From Planctomycetota bacterium (GTDB taxonomy: Bacteria > Planctomycetota > Planctomycetia > Gemmatales > Gemmataceae): 37,881 nucleotides of DNA. A model generated the notes under the pieces. It ran no database searches. It saw only the letters and a list, made by a program, of their open reading frames with translations, and was not told where the DNA came from. The DNA lies in the NCBI GenBank assembly GCA_016873095.1, contig VGYC01000056.1, forward strand, positions 1 through 37,881, written 5' to 3'. How positions within the stretch are numbered: position 1 is the first letter of the stretch; each line of letters opens with the position of its first letter. A program made the translations under genes and the position numbers. Shown here one piece after another: positions 30,951 to 37,881 of the stretch.

Positions 30951-33900
30951 ATGCTGATGGAACTCCCCAAGCAGTACGATCCGCACGAATCCCAGCGGCG
31001 CTGGCTCGATTGGTGGCAGCAGCACGGCTTCTTCCATAGCCGGCCCGATCCGAACCGGCAGCCGTTCTGCATCGTCATCCCGCCGCCGAACGTGACCGGG
31101 GCGCTGCACCTCGGGCACGCGCTCAACAACACGCTGCAGGACATCCTCATTCGCTGGCGGCGGATGCAGGGCTACAACGCCATGTGGATGCCGGGGACCG
31201 ATCACGCCGGCATCGCCACGCAGGCCGTGGTGGAGCGGCGGCTGCGCGAGGAGGAAGGCAAGACCCGCCACGACCTCGGCCGCGAGGAACTCGTCCGCCG
31301 CATCTGGCAATGGAAAGACCAGTACGAGGCCCGCATTCTCAATCAACTTCGCGAGCTGGGCTGTAGCTGCGACTGGGAACGCACCCGCTTCACGCTCGAC
31401 CCGATCTGCGCCAAGGCGGTGCGGCGGACCTTCTTCAACTTCTTCCGCGACCGGCTCATCTTCCGCGGCAAACGGCTGGTCAACTGGGATACTCACCTGC
31501 AAACTGCCGTCGCCGACGATGAGATTTTTCACGAGACGGTGAAAGGCGGCTTCTGGACGTTTCGCTATCCAGTGAAAAAGCCCCCCTCTCCCTCCGGGAG
31601 AGGGGCCAGGGGTGAGGGTCTCAGCCCCACGCCGGAACCACATCTTGCATCAGGATCAGGATCCATACCCCCCCTCACCCCAACCCCTCTCCCAGAGGGA
31701 GAGGGGCAAGAATTCATCCGCTTCTCCACCACGCGCCCCGAGACCATGCTCGGCGACACCGCCGTCGCGGTGCATCCCGACGACCCGCGCTACCAGCACC
31801 TCATCGGCAAGCAAGTGACAGTGCCGCTGGTCGGCCGCGATATTCCCATCATCGCCGACAAGGATTTGGTGGACCCGACACTCGGCACCGGGGCCGTCAA
31901 GGTCACGCCCGCGCACGATCCAAACGATTACGCCTGTGGCTTGCGCCACAACCTGCCGATGATCAACATCCTGAACCCTGACGGCACCATCAACGCCAAC
32001 GGCGGCCCGTTCGCCGGGCTTGACCGTCTCAAGGCCCGCGAGCGCGTCACCGAGGAGATGGAGAAGCTCGGCCTGTTCGATGGCCGGGAGGACCGCGACA
32101 TCGACCTGGCCCACAGCGACCGAAGCAAGACGCCCATCGAACCGTACCTCTCCGACCAGTGGTTCGTGAAGATGGCGGCACCCTCACCCCAACCCCTCTC
32201 CCAGGGGGAGAGGGGCAGCGAGGGCCTGGCTCAGATGGCGATGGATGCCGTCAGCGATGGCCGGGTGCGCTTCTTCCCGCCGCGCTATGCAAAGACGTAT
32301 CTCGACTGGCTGGGCGAGAAGCGCGACTGGTGCATCAGCCGGCAACTGTGGTGGGGGCACCGCATTCCGGTGTGGGAAGTCACATTTCCCCACGACGAGA
32401 CCTTTAGAACAAAGATCCGTGAATGGGATGAGATTGCAGAAGAGATCATTAAATCCGGCGCTCCGGAAGAGACGAAGCAAAAGCTTCGCGAAAAAAGGCA
32501 AGCGTTCTTCAGTGACAGCACAGGCGGCCTCTCGAATGAGATATTCAAGCGCTACGGAGACAAAGTGGAGCTGCAATTCCGGCCAAACGAGGATGGCACG
32601 TTCTCGTTTCTGGCTTGCGTTCAGCCAGACTGCGAATCAATCGAAAGGGAACTTGAGGATGTGTTTGGCTTCAAGCAAGACCCCGATGTTCTCGACACCT
32701 GGTTCAGCTCCGCCCTGTGGCCGCACTCCACGCTCGGCTGGCCCGAGATGACACCGGAGCTGGCCTATTACTATCCAACCAGCGTGCTCGTCACGAGCCG
32801 CGGCATCATCACGCTGTGGGTGGCGCGGATGGTGCTTACCGGCCTTTACAATCTGGGGAAGATCCCGTTCCAGCACGTGTACATCCATCCGACCATCCTC
32901 GACGGCTTCGGCGAGACGATGAGCAAGTCGAAGGGCAACGGTGTCGATCCGCTCGACATCATCGCCAGCTATGGCTGCGACGCACTGCGCTTCGGCATGG
33001 CCCAGCTTGCCACCGAGACGCAGGACAGCCGGATGCCGGTGGCGAATGTCTGCCCGCATTGCAGCACGCTGGTGCCGCAGAAGCGCGAGCACATGAACAT
33101 GCGGACGCGCAAGGTCACCTGCCCGAGCTGCAAGGAGCCGTTCCGCCCCGGCGGGCCCTGGTCCGGCGAGGATGCCGAGTTCAAGACCGCCAAGCAGGCG
33201 TCGGAGCGTTTCGAGGCGGGTCGCAATTTTGCCAACAAGATCTGGAACGCCGCCCGCTTCCTGCTCATGAACCTGGATGGGTACACGCCGGCCGCCGTCC
33301 GCGTGCAGGAGTTGCCGATCGAGGATCGCTGGATCCTGAGCCGGCTGGCGACGACGACGGTGGCCGTCACCGAGAGCCTCGAGGGCTATCACTTCAGCGA
33401 GGCGGCCAAGCTCATCTACGAGTTCACCTGGTCGGAGTTCTGCGACTGGTACGTGGAGATGAGCAAGGGCCGGCTCAAGGACGCCGCCGCCCGTCCTGCC
33501 GCCCAGCGCATCCTGGTCGGCGTGCTCGATGGCATCGTCCGGCTGGTGCATCCGATCATGCCATTCGTGGCCGAGTCGCTGTGGCAGGCGCTCCACGAAG
33601 CCGCCTTCGAGCGCGGCTTGCCGAATCCCGACCCGGCCATGGAGAGCGTCGTCATCTCCCCCTGGCCCGCCTATCCCGCGGAGTGGCAAGACGCCGCCAT
33701 GGAGAAGCGGCTCGCTCACATGCAGGAGCTGATTCGCGCCGTCCGGGAGGTTCGCAACCGCTACATGATCGACCAGCGCAGGCCGCTGGACGCCAACGTG
33801 AAGTGCGCTCCGCCCATCGCCGCCGACTTCGAGCAGCTTCGGCCTTTCATCCTCCAGCTCGCCGGCATCGGCAAACTTGAGCTGGGTCCCGATGTCGGCA

Positions 33901-34169
33901 AGCCGCCGCAGTCCGCCGGCCACGTCGATCCCGATTTCGAGGTGTTCGTGTCGCTGGAAGGCCTCATCGACGTCGCGGCCGAGCTGAAACGCCTCGACAA
34001 GCAGATCGCCGAGAAGCAGAAGCACCTGCAGAGTGCCCAGGCCAAACTCGCCAACTCCAGCTTTGCCGACAAGGCGCCTCCCGAGGTGGTGCAGCAACAA
34101 CGCGACCTTGTCGATGAACTCGGCAAGCAGCTTCGCACGCTCGAGAGCAATCGCAAGGAGCTGGGCTAG
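30951..34169 (+). CDS. valS: Valyl-tRNA synthetase with repeat insertions
   Basis: A 1072-residue class I aminoacyl-tRNA synthetase that charges tRNA-Val. The ATG at 30951 follows AAAGGA by 6 bases. The HIGH motif is in PPPNVTGALHLGHALN (about 41-56), the editing domain motif TTRPETMLGDTAVAVHP (about 258-274), and the KMSKS loop GETMSKSKGNG (Met657). A Cys4 zinc insert (CPHCS and CPSCK) follows KMSKS. An anticodon-binding domain and a C-terminal tRNA-binding coiled coil (AELKRLDKQIAEKQKHLQSA) complete the protein. Two palindromic repeats are inserted in frame at residues 211-253 and from 411. The stretch at about 482-577 has visibly lower GC (43% at 32401-32460 against 62% at 32281-32340). 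All essential motifs are intact, so the enzyme should work. Confidence 0.95.
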   Translation: MLMELPKQYDPHESQRRWLDWWQQHGFFHSRPDPNRQPFCIVIPPPNVTGALHLGHALNNTLQDILIRWRRMQGYNAMWMPGTDHAGIATQAVVERRLREEEGKTRHDLGREELVRRIWQWKDQYEARILNQLRELGCSCDWERTRFTLDPICAKAVRRTFFNFFRDRLIFRGKRLVNWDTHLQTAVADDEIFHETVKGGFWTFRYPVKKPPSPSGRGARGEGLSPTPEPHLASGSGSIPPLTPTPLPEGEGQEFIRFSTTRPETMLGDTAVAVHPDDPRYQHLIGKQVTVPLVGRDIPIIADKDLVDPTLGTGAVKVTPAHDPNDYACGLRHNLPMINILNPDGTINANGGPFAGLDRLKARERVTEEMEKLGLFDGREDRDIDLAHSDRSKTPIEPYLSDQWFVKMAAPSPQPLSQGERGSEGLAQMAMDAVSDGRVRFFPPRYAKTYLDWLGEKRDWCISRQLWWGHRIPVWEVTFPHDETFRTKIREWDEIAEEIIKSGAPEETKQKLREKRQAFFSDSTGGLSNEIFKRYGDKVELQFRPNEDGTFSFLACVQPDCESIERELEDVFGFKQDPDVLDTWFSSALWPHSTLGWPEMTPELAYYYPTSVLVTSRGIITLWVARMVLTGLYNLGKIPFQHVYIHPTILDGFGETMSKSKGNGVDPLDIIASYGCDALRFGMAQLATETQDSRMPVANVCPHCSTLVPQKREHMNMRTRKVTCPSCKEPFRPGGPWSGEDAEFKTAKQASERFEAGRNFANKIWNAARFLLMNLDGYTPAAVRVQELPIEDRWILSRLATTTVAVTESLEGYHFSEAAKLIYEFTWSEFCDWYVEMSKGRLKDAAARPAAQRILVGVLDGIVRLVHPIMPFVAESLWQALHEAAFERGLPNPDPAMESVVISPWPAYPAEWQDAAMEKRLAHMQELIRAVREVRNRYMIDQRRPLDANVKCAPPIAADFEQLRPFILQLAGIGKLELGPDVGKPPQSAGHVDPDFEVFVSLEGLIDVAAELKRLDKQIAEKQKHLQSAQAKLANSSFADKAPPEVVQQQRDLVDELGKQLRTLESNRKELG
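31581..31709. repeat. 129-bp palindromic repeat pair inserted in frame in valS
   Basis: Two near-identical 35-36-base units stand in opposite orientation (31583-31618 and 31672-31706), separated by 53 bases; each is itself a hairpin (CCCCTCTCCCTC-CGGGAGAGGGG type). The insertion adds exactly 43 codons between the editing-domain strand WTFRYPVK and the strand leading to TTRPETM. The encoded residues are low-complexity, with motifs PSPSGRGARGEG and LTPTPLPEGEG, which I recall as translations of a GC-rich palindromic repeat scattered through many bacterial genomes. Confidence 0.85.
32181..32215. repeat. Second, single copy of the palindromic repeat in valS
   Basis: CCCTCACCCCAACCCCTCTC followed by CCAGGGGGAGAGGGG is the same 35-base unit as 31672-31706 with one or two base differences. 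It adds about 15 codons (PSPQPLSQGERGSEG) between FVKMA and LAQMAMDAV, where other ValRS proteins run on without a gap. The reading frame is kept. Confidence 0.85.
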
Positions 34170-34181
34170 TCGCTGCACCCG

Positions 34182-34209
34182 GCCGGCTGCTGGCCGGCTT
34201 TCACTTTTT
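34182..34209 (+). terminator. Intrinsic terminator of valS
   Basis: GCCGGC (34182-34187), loop TGCTG, GCCGGC (34193-34198), then TTTCACTTTTT (34199-34209), starting 13 bases after the valS stop. The U-tract overlaps the stop codon of the convergent lipoprotein gene. The shifted pairing CCGGCC/GGCCGG is also possible and gives a stem of the same length. Confidence 0.7.
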
Positions 34210-34710
34210 CGGCGTCTCCGGTTCTTCCTTGAAGTCCCCGGTGTAGGGCGTGCCATCGATCGCGCCGCTGATGGTGCCGGCAAACTCTTGCTCGACGCCT
34301 AAATTTTTGTGTTTGCCGGCGAAGCGCGAGGACGTACCCGCCGGGTCTCCCTTCTGGGGTTTGGCTTTCAAAACGACCTCGAAGGCCGGCTCCTTGATGG
34401 TCAACAGCAGCTGATTATCCTTGGCCTTTATTGGCGCTGCAGTCTTGTGATCGCTCCCCAGCACAAAGATCGTTGCCTCCTGGTCGGGGTGGCTGACCGT
34501 GAACTCGACGTGGAACTCGCCGCCGCCCCAGCCAGCGACGGCGCCGCCGTTCGGTCCTTTCCCGTGTGCGTGAGCATGCTTGCCTTTCGAGCGCTTCTGG
34601 GAGTCCTTGCCGGCCTGGTTGTCGGGGATTTCCCGCTGCGTACAGCCGGAGACCAGGGTCAAGGCAGCCGTCACGGTCAAGCCGGCGGACAGGATTCGCA
34701 TGCAATTCAT
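34201..34710 (-). CDS. His-rich lipoprotein associated with a metal efflux system
   Basis: A 169-residue lipoprotein. The lipobox LVSGC follows a hydrophobic signal (ILSAGLTVTAALT); the ATG at 34710 has GGGAGG 8 bases upstream. After a charged linker comes KHAHAHGKGPNGGAVAGWGG, a His-rich metal-binding stretch leading into a beta-rich domain (EFHVEFTVSHPDQEATIFVL, LLLTIKEPAFEVVLKAKP). The 'HGPNGG' type of lipoprotein is commonly found beside CusA/CzcA pumps in planctomycetes and probably binds the metal in the periplasm. It lies 43 bases downstream of the pump gene in the same direction. A similar GP-x-GG segment appears near the N-terminus of the pump ORF. Confidence 0.75.
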   Translation of the reverse strand: MNCMRILSAGLTVTAALTLVSGCTQREIPDNQAGKDSQKRSKGKHAHAHGKGPNGGAVAGWGGGEFHVEFTVSHPDQEATIFVLGSDHKTAAPIKAKDNQLLLTIKEPAFEVVLKAKPQKGDPAGTSSRFAGKHKNLGVEQEFAGTISGAIDGTPYTGDFKEEPETPKK

Positions 34711-34753
34711 ACTTCGTCCTCCCAGATCAATGTTACGTTTCGGACAATCGTCT

Positions 34754-37700
34754 TCATGCGGGCAGGTCGCTCAGGCGCTCTTCCTCCAGGTTTGCCGCGG
34801 TAGCCAGGCGTACGGCGTCCTGGCCGCTGAAGCGCCAGAACAGGCCGGGGTGGATCAGGAATTCACAAAAGGTCGCGGTCACCAGGCCGCCGAGGATGAC
34901 CGTGGCGACGGGATAAAGGATCTCGCGTCCTGGCTGCTGGCCGCCAACGACCAGTGGCACCAGGCCGATCCCGGCGGTCAGCGCCGTCATCAGTACCGGA
35001 GACAGTCGCTCCAGGCTGCCGCGCAGTACCATCTCTGTGGTAAAGCCCTCGCCCTCTACTTTCATCAGATGAAGATAGTGCGTCATGAGCAGGATGCCGT
35101 TGCGGACGGCAATGCCTCCCAGCGAGATGAAGCCGACTAGGCTGGCGACCGTGAGCGACTGCCCGGTCAGAACCAGTGCCAGCACGCCGCCGATGAACGC
35201 CGTCGGCAGCGCGTTGAGGATCTGCAAGGTGATCCGCACCGATGGGAAGAGAATCATCAACACCACGAACATGCCCACGACCGACACGGCGGCCAGGACA
35301 ATGATCAGCGTCGTCGCCCGCTGCTGGCTCTCGAACTGGCCACCGTACTCGACGAAGTAACCTTCGGGCAGCGTCACGCGCTCGCGGACGCGTTTCTGGA
35401 TGTCGGCCACGGCGCCGGCGAGGTCGCGATGCTGGGTATTGCAACGAAGGACGATCCGCCGCCGGGCATTCTCGCGGTTGACGGCGTTGGGGCCGGTGCC
35501 CGTTTCGATCTCGGCCAGCTCGCGCAGCTCGACCTGGCCGCGGCTCCGGGGCAGGTCGATCCGTAGCCGACCCAGGTTGGCGTAATCGGTGCGGTAGGCG
35601 TCCTCGAGTCGCACCAGCAGATCGAAGCGCCGCTGTCCCTGAAGCACTTGCGAGACCACTTCGCCCTGCAATGCGGTTTGAAGAATCTGCGCGACATAGG
35701 CGCGGGTCACGCCGTAGCGGGCCAGGTCGTCGGGCCTGAGGCGGATGTGCAACTCGTCGGTTTGCCGGATCGACTCGACGACCGGCGGCGTCAGCCCGGG
35801 AACGTCTTGAATGGCGGCCCTGGTCTGCTCGGCGAGGCGGACCAGTGTATCCAGGTCGTCGCCGTGGATCTTCACGGCAATTTGCGCGTAGACTCCGGAG
35901 ACCATGTGGCTGATCAGGTGTGCCAGCGGCTGCTCGACTTCGATGTCCACGCCGGGTACTTCTTCACGCAACTCGGCGAGTAGCTGCTTGAGGATGTCTT
36001 CGCGCCCGCGGCCGCACACGGGATTGATGCTCAGGATGTACTCGCCGGCATTGACCGGCTGGGCGTGCTCATCGAGCTCCGCTCGACCCGTGCGGCGGAC
36101 GAAGTGCAGGATTTCGCCATCGGGGTTGCTTGCCGACTTCTGCAGCTGCTGGAACTTCGCATCGATGATACCCGACACCTTGCTTGACGCCTCCAGCGAC
36201 GAGCCGGGCGGCAAGGTCACATTGACTTGCACGCTCCCCTCGTCGAACTGAGGCAAAAAGTCGCGGCCAAGATGCGCCAGCCGCCAGCCGGCAACGCCGA
36301 CCATCAGCCAGGCGCCGAGCAGCAGCCAGCCCGGCCGGGCCATGCTGAAGCGGATCAGGTAGCCGGCGGCCCACTTGAAGGCGCCGAGCAGCGGACCGTC
36401 TCCCGTGCGGTGCGTGGCCTTCGAGTGCGGCAGCAGATAGTACGACAGCACCGGCGTCACCGTCAACGACACCGTCAGTGACGCCAGGATCGACACGATG
36501 TAGGCGATGCCGAGCGGCGCGAACAGCCGGCCCTCGACGCCGGACAACGCGAACAGCGGGATAAAAACGAGAATGACAACCGCCGTGCCGAAGACGATGG
36601 CGCTACGGATCTCCTTGCTTGCTTCATAGACCACGCGCAGCGCCGGTCTGGGAGCTGGCAGGGCGTTGTTCTCCTTGAGCCGGCGAAAGATGTTCTCCAC
36701 GTCAACGATGGCGTCGTCCACCAGTTCGCCCATGGCGACAGCGATGCCTCCCAGCGTCATCACGTTGATCGACAGTCCCGTTCCCGTGAACTTGCTCAGC
36801 AGCCGGAAGACCAGCGTCGTGATGACCAGCGACAGCGGGATGGCCGTGAGGGTAATGAACGTGGTGCGGAAGTTGAGCAGGAACAGGAACAGGACGATGA
36901 GCACGAGCACGGCGCCGATGACCAGAGCCTCGCCGACGTTGAAGATGCCGCGATCGATGAAATTCTTGAGGCGGAACAGCTCCGAGTTGATGATCAGGTC
37001 CGCGGGCAGCGACGTCTCGACCTCGTGCAGGGCGGCGGCGATCTGGTCGGTCAAGGCCCGGGTATCGACATGGGGCTGCTTGGCGATGGTGAAGACCACA
37101 GCCGACCGGCCGTTGACGCTGCCGTCGCCGCGCTTGAACTGTGGGCCTTCAGCCACGCGGGCCACTTGCTCCAGCAACACGGGTCGTATCACGTCGCCCT
37201 TGATGGGCACTTTGCGCAAATCCTCCAGCACTACCTTTGAATCAGGTCCGAGCCGGCCCAGCACGCGAATGGGCCGCTCCGACTCTCCCTGGACCGCGAA
37301 GCCGCCACTGGTGTTGATGTTGCTTTCCTTCAGGGCATGTTCGACCTGCTGAAGCGTTACGCCATATTCGAGCAAGGCGGCGGCATCGACGAGGATCTGG
37401 TACTGCTTGCGCTCGCCGCCCTGGACGAAGACCTCGGCAACGCCGGGAATCTTGCGCAGCCGCGGACGAACGACCCAATCGGCAGTGGTCCGCAGCGCCA
37501 TCTGCTGCCCGTCGGCGGTTGGAAACACGACCTCGTGCCTTTTGCCGGCGATGGTCAGCACCGCATTCTTCAGATCTGCAGTCTGCAATCTGCCATCTGC
37601 AACTTCGACCGGCTCCCACGACGCCGGCCGATGCCGGTCCACGGGCCGCCAGGCCAGGACGTGCGCTGGCTTACCGGCCGGCCTGACCAGTTCGGCGACG

Positions 37701-37798
37701 TAACCGGTCGTGCCGATTGGCGCCAGCTCGCCGCCCCGCGGGCCCTGCTGGCGATATGGCCCGTCGCAATAAATCTGCAACATCTCTATTGACACATA
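34754..37798 (-). pseudogene. Heavy-metal efflux RND pump (CusA/CzcA family), 5' end missing
   Basis: The ORF encodes 1013 residues from a GTG at 37795 and stays open up to a stop at 37816. From ALRTTADWVVRPRL onward it is a full HME-RND permease: docking and porter domains, the TM4 proton-relay motif GELVDDAIVDVENIFRRL, the loop SGVEGRLFAPLG, DFLPQFDEGSVQVNVTLPPG, and the last TM block GGIAVRNGILLMTHYL. The first membrane helix and the first porter segment (about 150 residues) are absent. The first 95 residues instead hold GPRGGELAPIGTTGYVAELV and VADGRLQTADLKNAVLTI, partly like the neighbouring lipoprotein. A transposase gene begins 32 bases beyond, so an insertion has most likely cut the gene. 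The truncated protein could not insert or pump normally. Confidence 0.75.
37574..37601. repeat. Four tandem 7-bp units inside the pump ORF
   Basis: ATCTGCA, GTCTGCA, ATCTGCC, ATCTGCA in a row on the plus strand. On the coding strand they give GRLQTADLKN. Arrays of this heptamer occur as low-complexity repeats in many bacterial genomes; here it lies in the unusual N-terminal segment of the pump ORF. Confidence 0.7.
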
Positions 37799-37826
37799 GA
37801 GCCTGTCTATTGTCTAGTTTGCGGTT

Positions 37827-37881
37827 ATGGAAAGCAGTAACCAAGGAAGGTACTCGACCCTTGATGTACGGGTGCGAGCTG
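37827..37881 (+). CDS. Transposase, N-terminal fragment running off the right edge
   Basis: ATG 37827 opens MESSNQGRYSTLDVRVRA, still open at the window edge (18 codons). The 'TLDVRVRAV' type of start belongs to helix-turn-helix IS630-like transposases of planctomycetes as far as I can recall. The sequence between it and the truncated pump gene, from a TA dinucleotide at 37797-37798, would be the left end of the insertion sequence; IS630 elements insert at TA. Assignment rests on 18 residues. Confidence 0.5.
   Translation, partial: MESSNQGRYSTLDVRVRA

Noticed and set aside
32637-34283. 548-codon open frame on the minus strand
   Set aside because: It is antisense to the KMSKS and anticodon-binding half of valS and shows no protein-like motif.

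Overview
The window reads as chromosomal DNA of a GC-rich planctomycete, probably of the Gemmataceae type. I infer this from the gene families present rather than from a marker gene. They include a secreted parallel beta-helix protein, Asp-box sialidase, sialate O-acetylesterase, tandem NIPSNAP protein, secreted beta-propeller lactonase, GYF_2 (DUF4339) protein, type III glutamine synthetase, PemK/MazF cassettes, His-rich 'GPNGG' lipoprotein beside an RND pump, and abundant palindromic repeats. I found no rRNA, tRNA or CRISPR array. Both edges carry the first codons of different transposases, so the window may be bounded by insertion sequences.

Layout. 1-6.4 kb: transposase edge, small coiled-coil exported protein, secreted beta-helix protein, MFS exporter, M20 amidohydrolase, secreted lactonase. 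6.4-9.5 kb: a GntR(YtrA-type)/ABC ATPase/ABC permease operon read leftward from a promoter whose -10 box lies inside a palindromic operator. 9.6-13.2 kb: CoA-binding protein, two-domain NIPSNAP protein, a 169-bp MITE-like element, a dispersed-type palindromic repeat, sialate O-acetylesterase and a GYF_2 protein (4-bp overlap). 13.2-15.7 kb: a serine recombinase translationally coupled to a small upstream ORF, followed by a decayed gene of unlike composition. 15.9-20.9 kb: three-PAS histidine kinase, SDR, metal-dependent amidohydrolase, exported thioredoxin-fold-like protein. 20.97-21.8 kb: a tightly coupled pair, an unknown small protein plus a helix-turn-helix protein. 21.9-24.3 kb: a leftward cluster of antitoxin, MazF/PemK toxin with a frameshift, two unknown small proteins and a sialidase.

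The best regulated part is 24.3-34.2 kb. A sigma70-like promoter, a 30-codon leader peptide ending in four consecutive isoleucine codons, a competing antiterminator and a perfect 9-bp hairpin with a U-tract precede citramalate synthase (cimA), the entry enzyme of threonine-independent isoleucine synthesis. This is the arrangement of a ribosome-mediated transcription attenuator. Next comes a nitrogen-assimilation cluster, amt-glnK-glnN, behind a sigma54-type -24/-12 site; the PII protein has Phe at the uridylylation position 51. Then valS, whose reading frame has absorbed two palindromic repeat insertions in frame (43 codons in the editing-domain region and about 15 codons before the second half of the catalytic domain).

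34.2-37.9 kb: a His-rich lipoprotein and a heavy-metal RND pump that lacks its N-terminal part, next to the start of another transposase; an insertion sequence probably cut the pump gene.

All assignments are by reading the sequence; no database search was run. The strongest candidates for something not previously described are the cimA attenuator, the palindromic insertions inside ValRS, and the HTH-linked two-gene module at 20966-21813.
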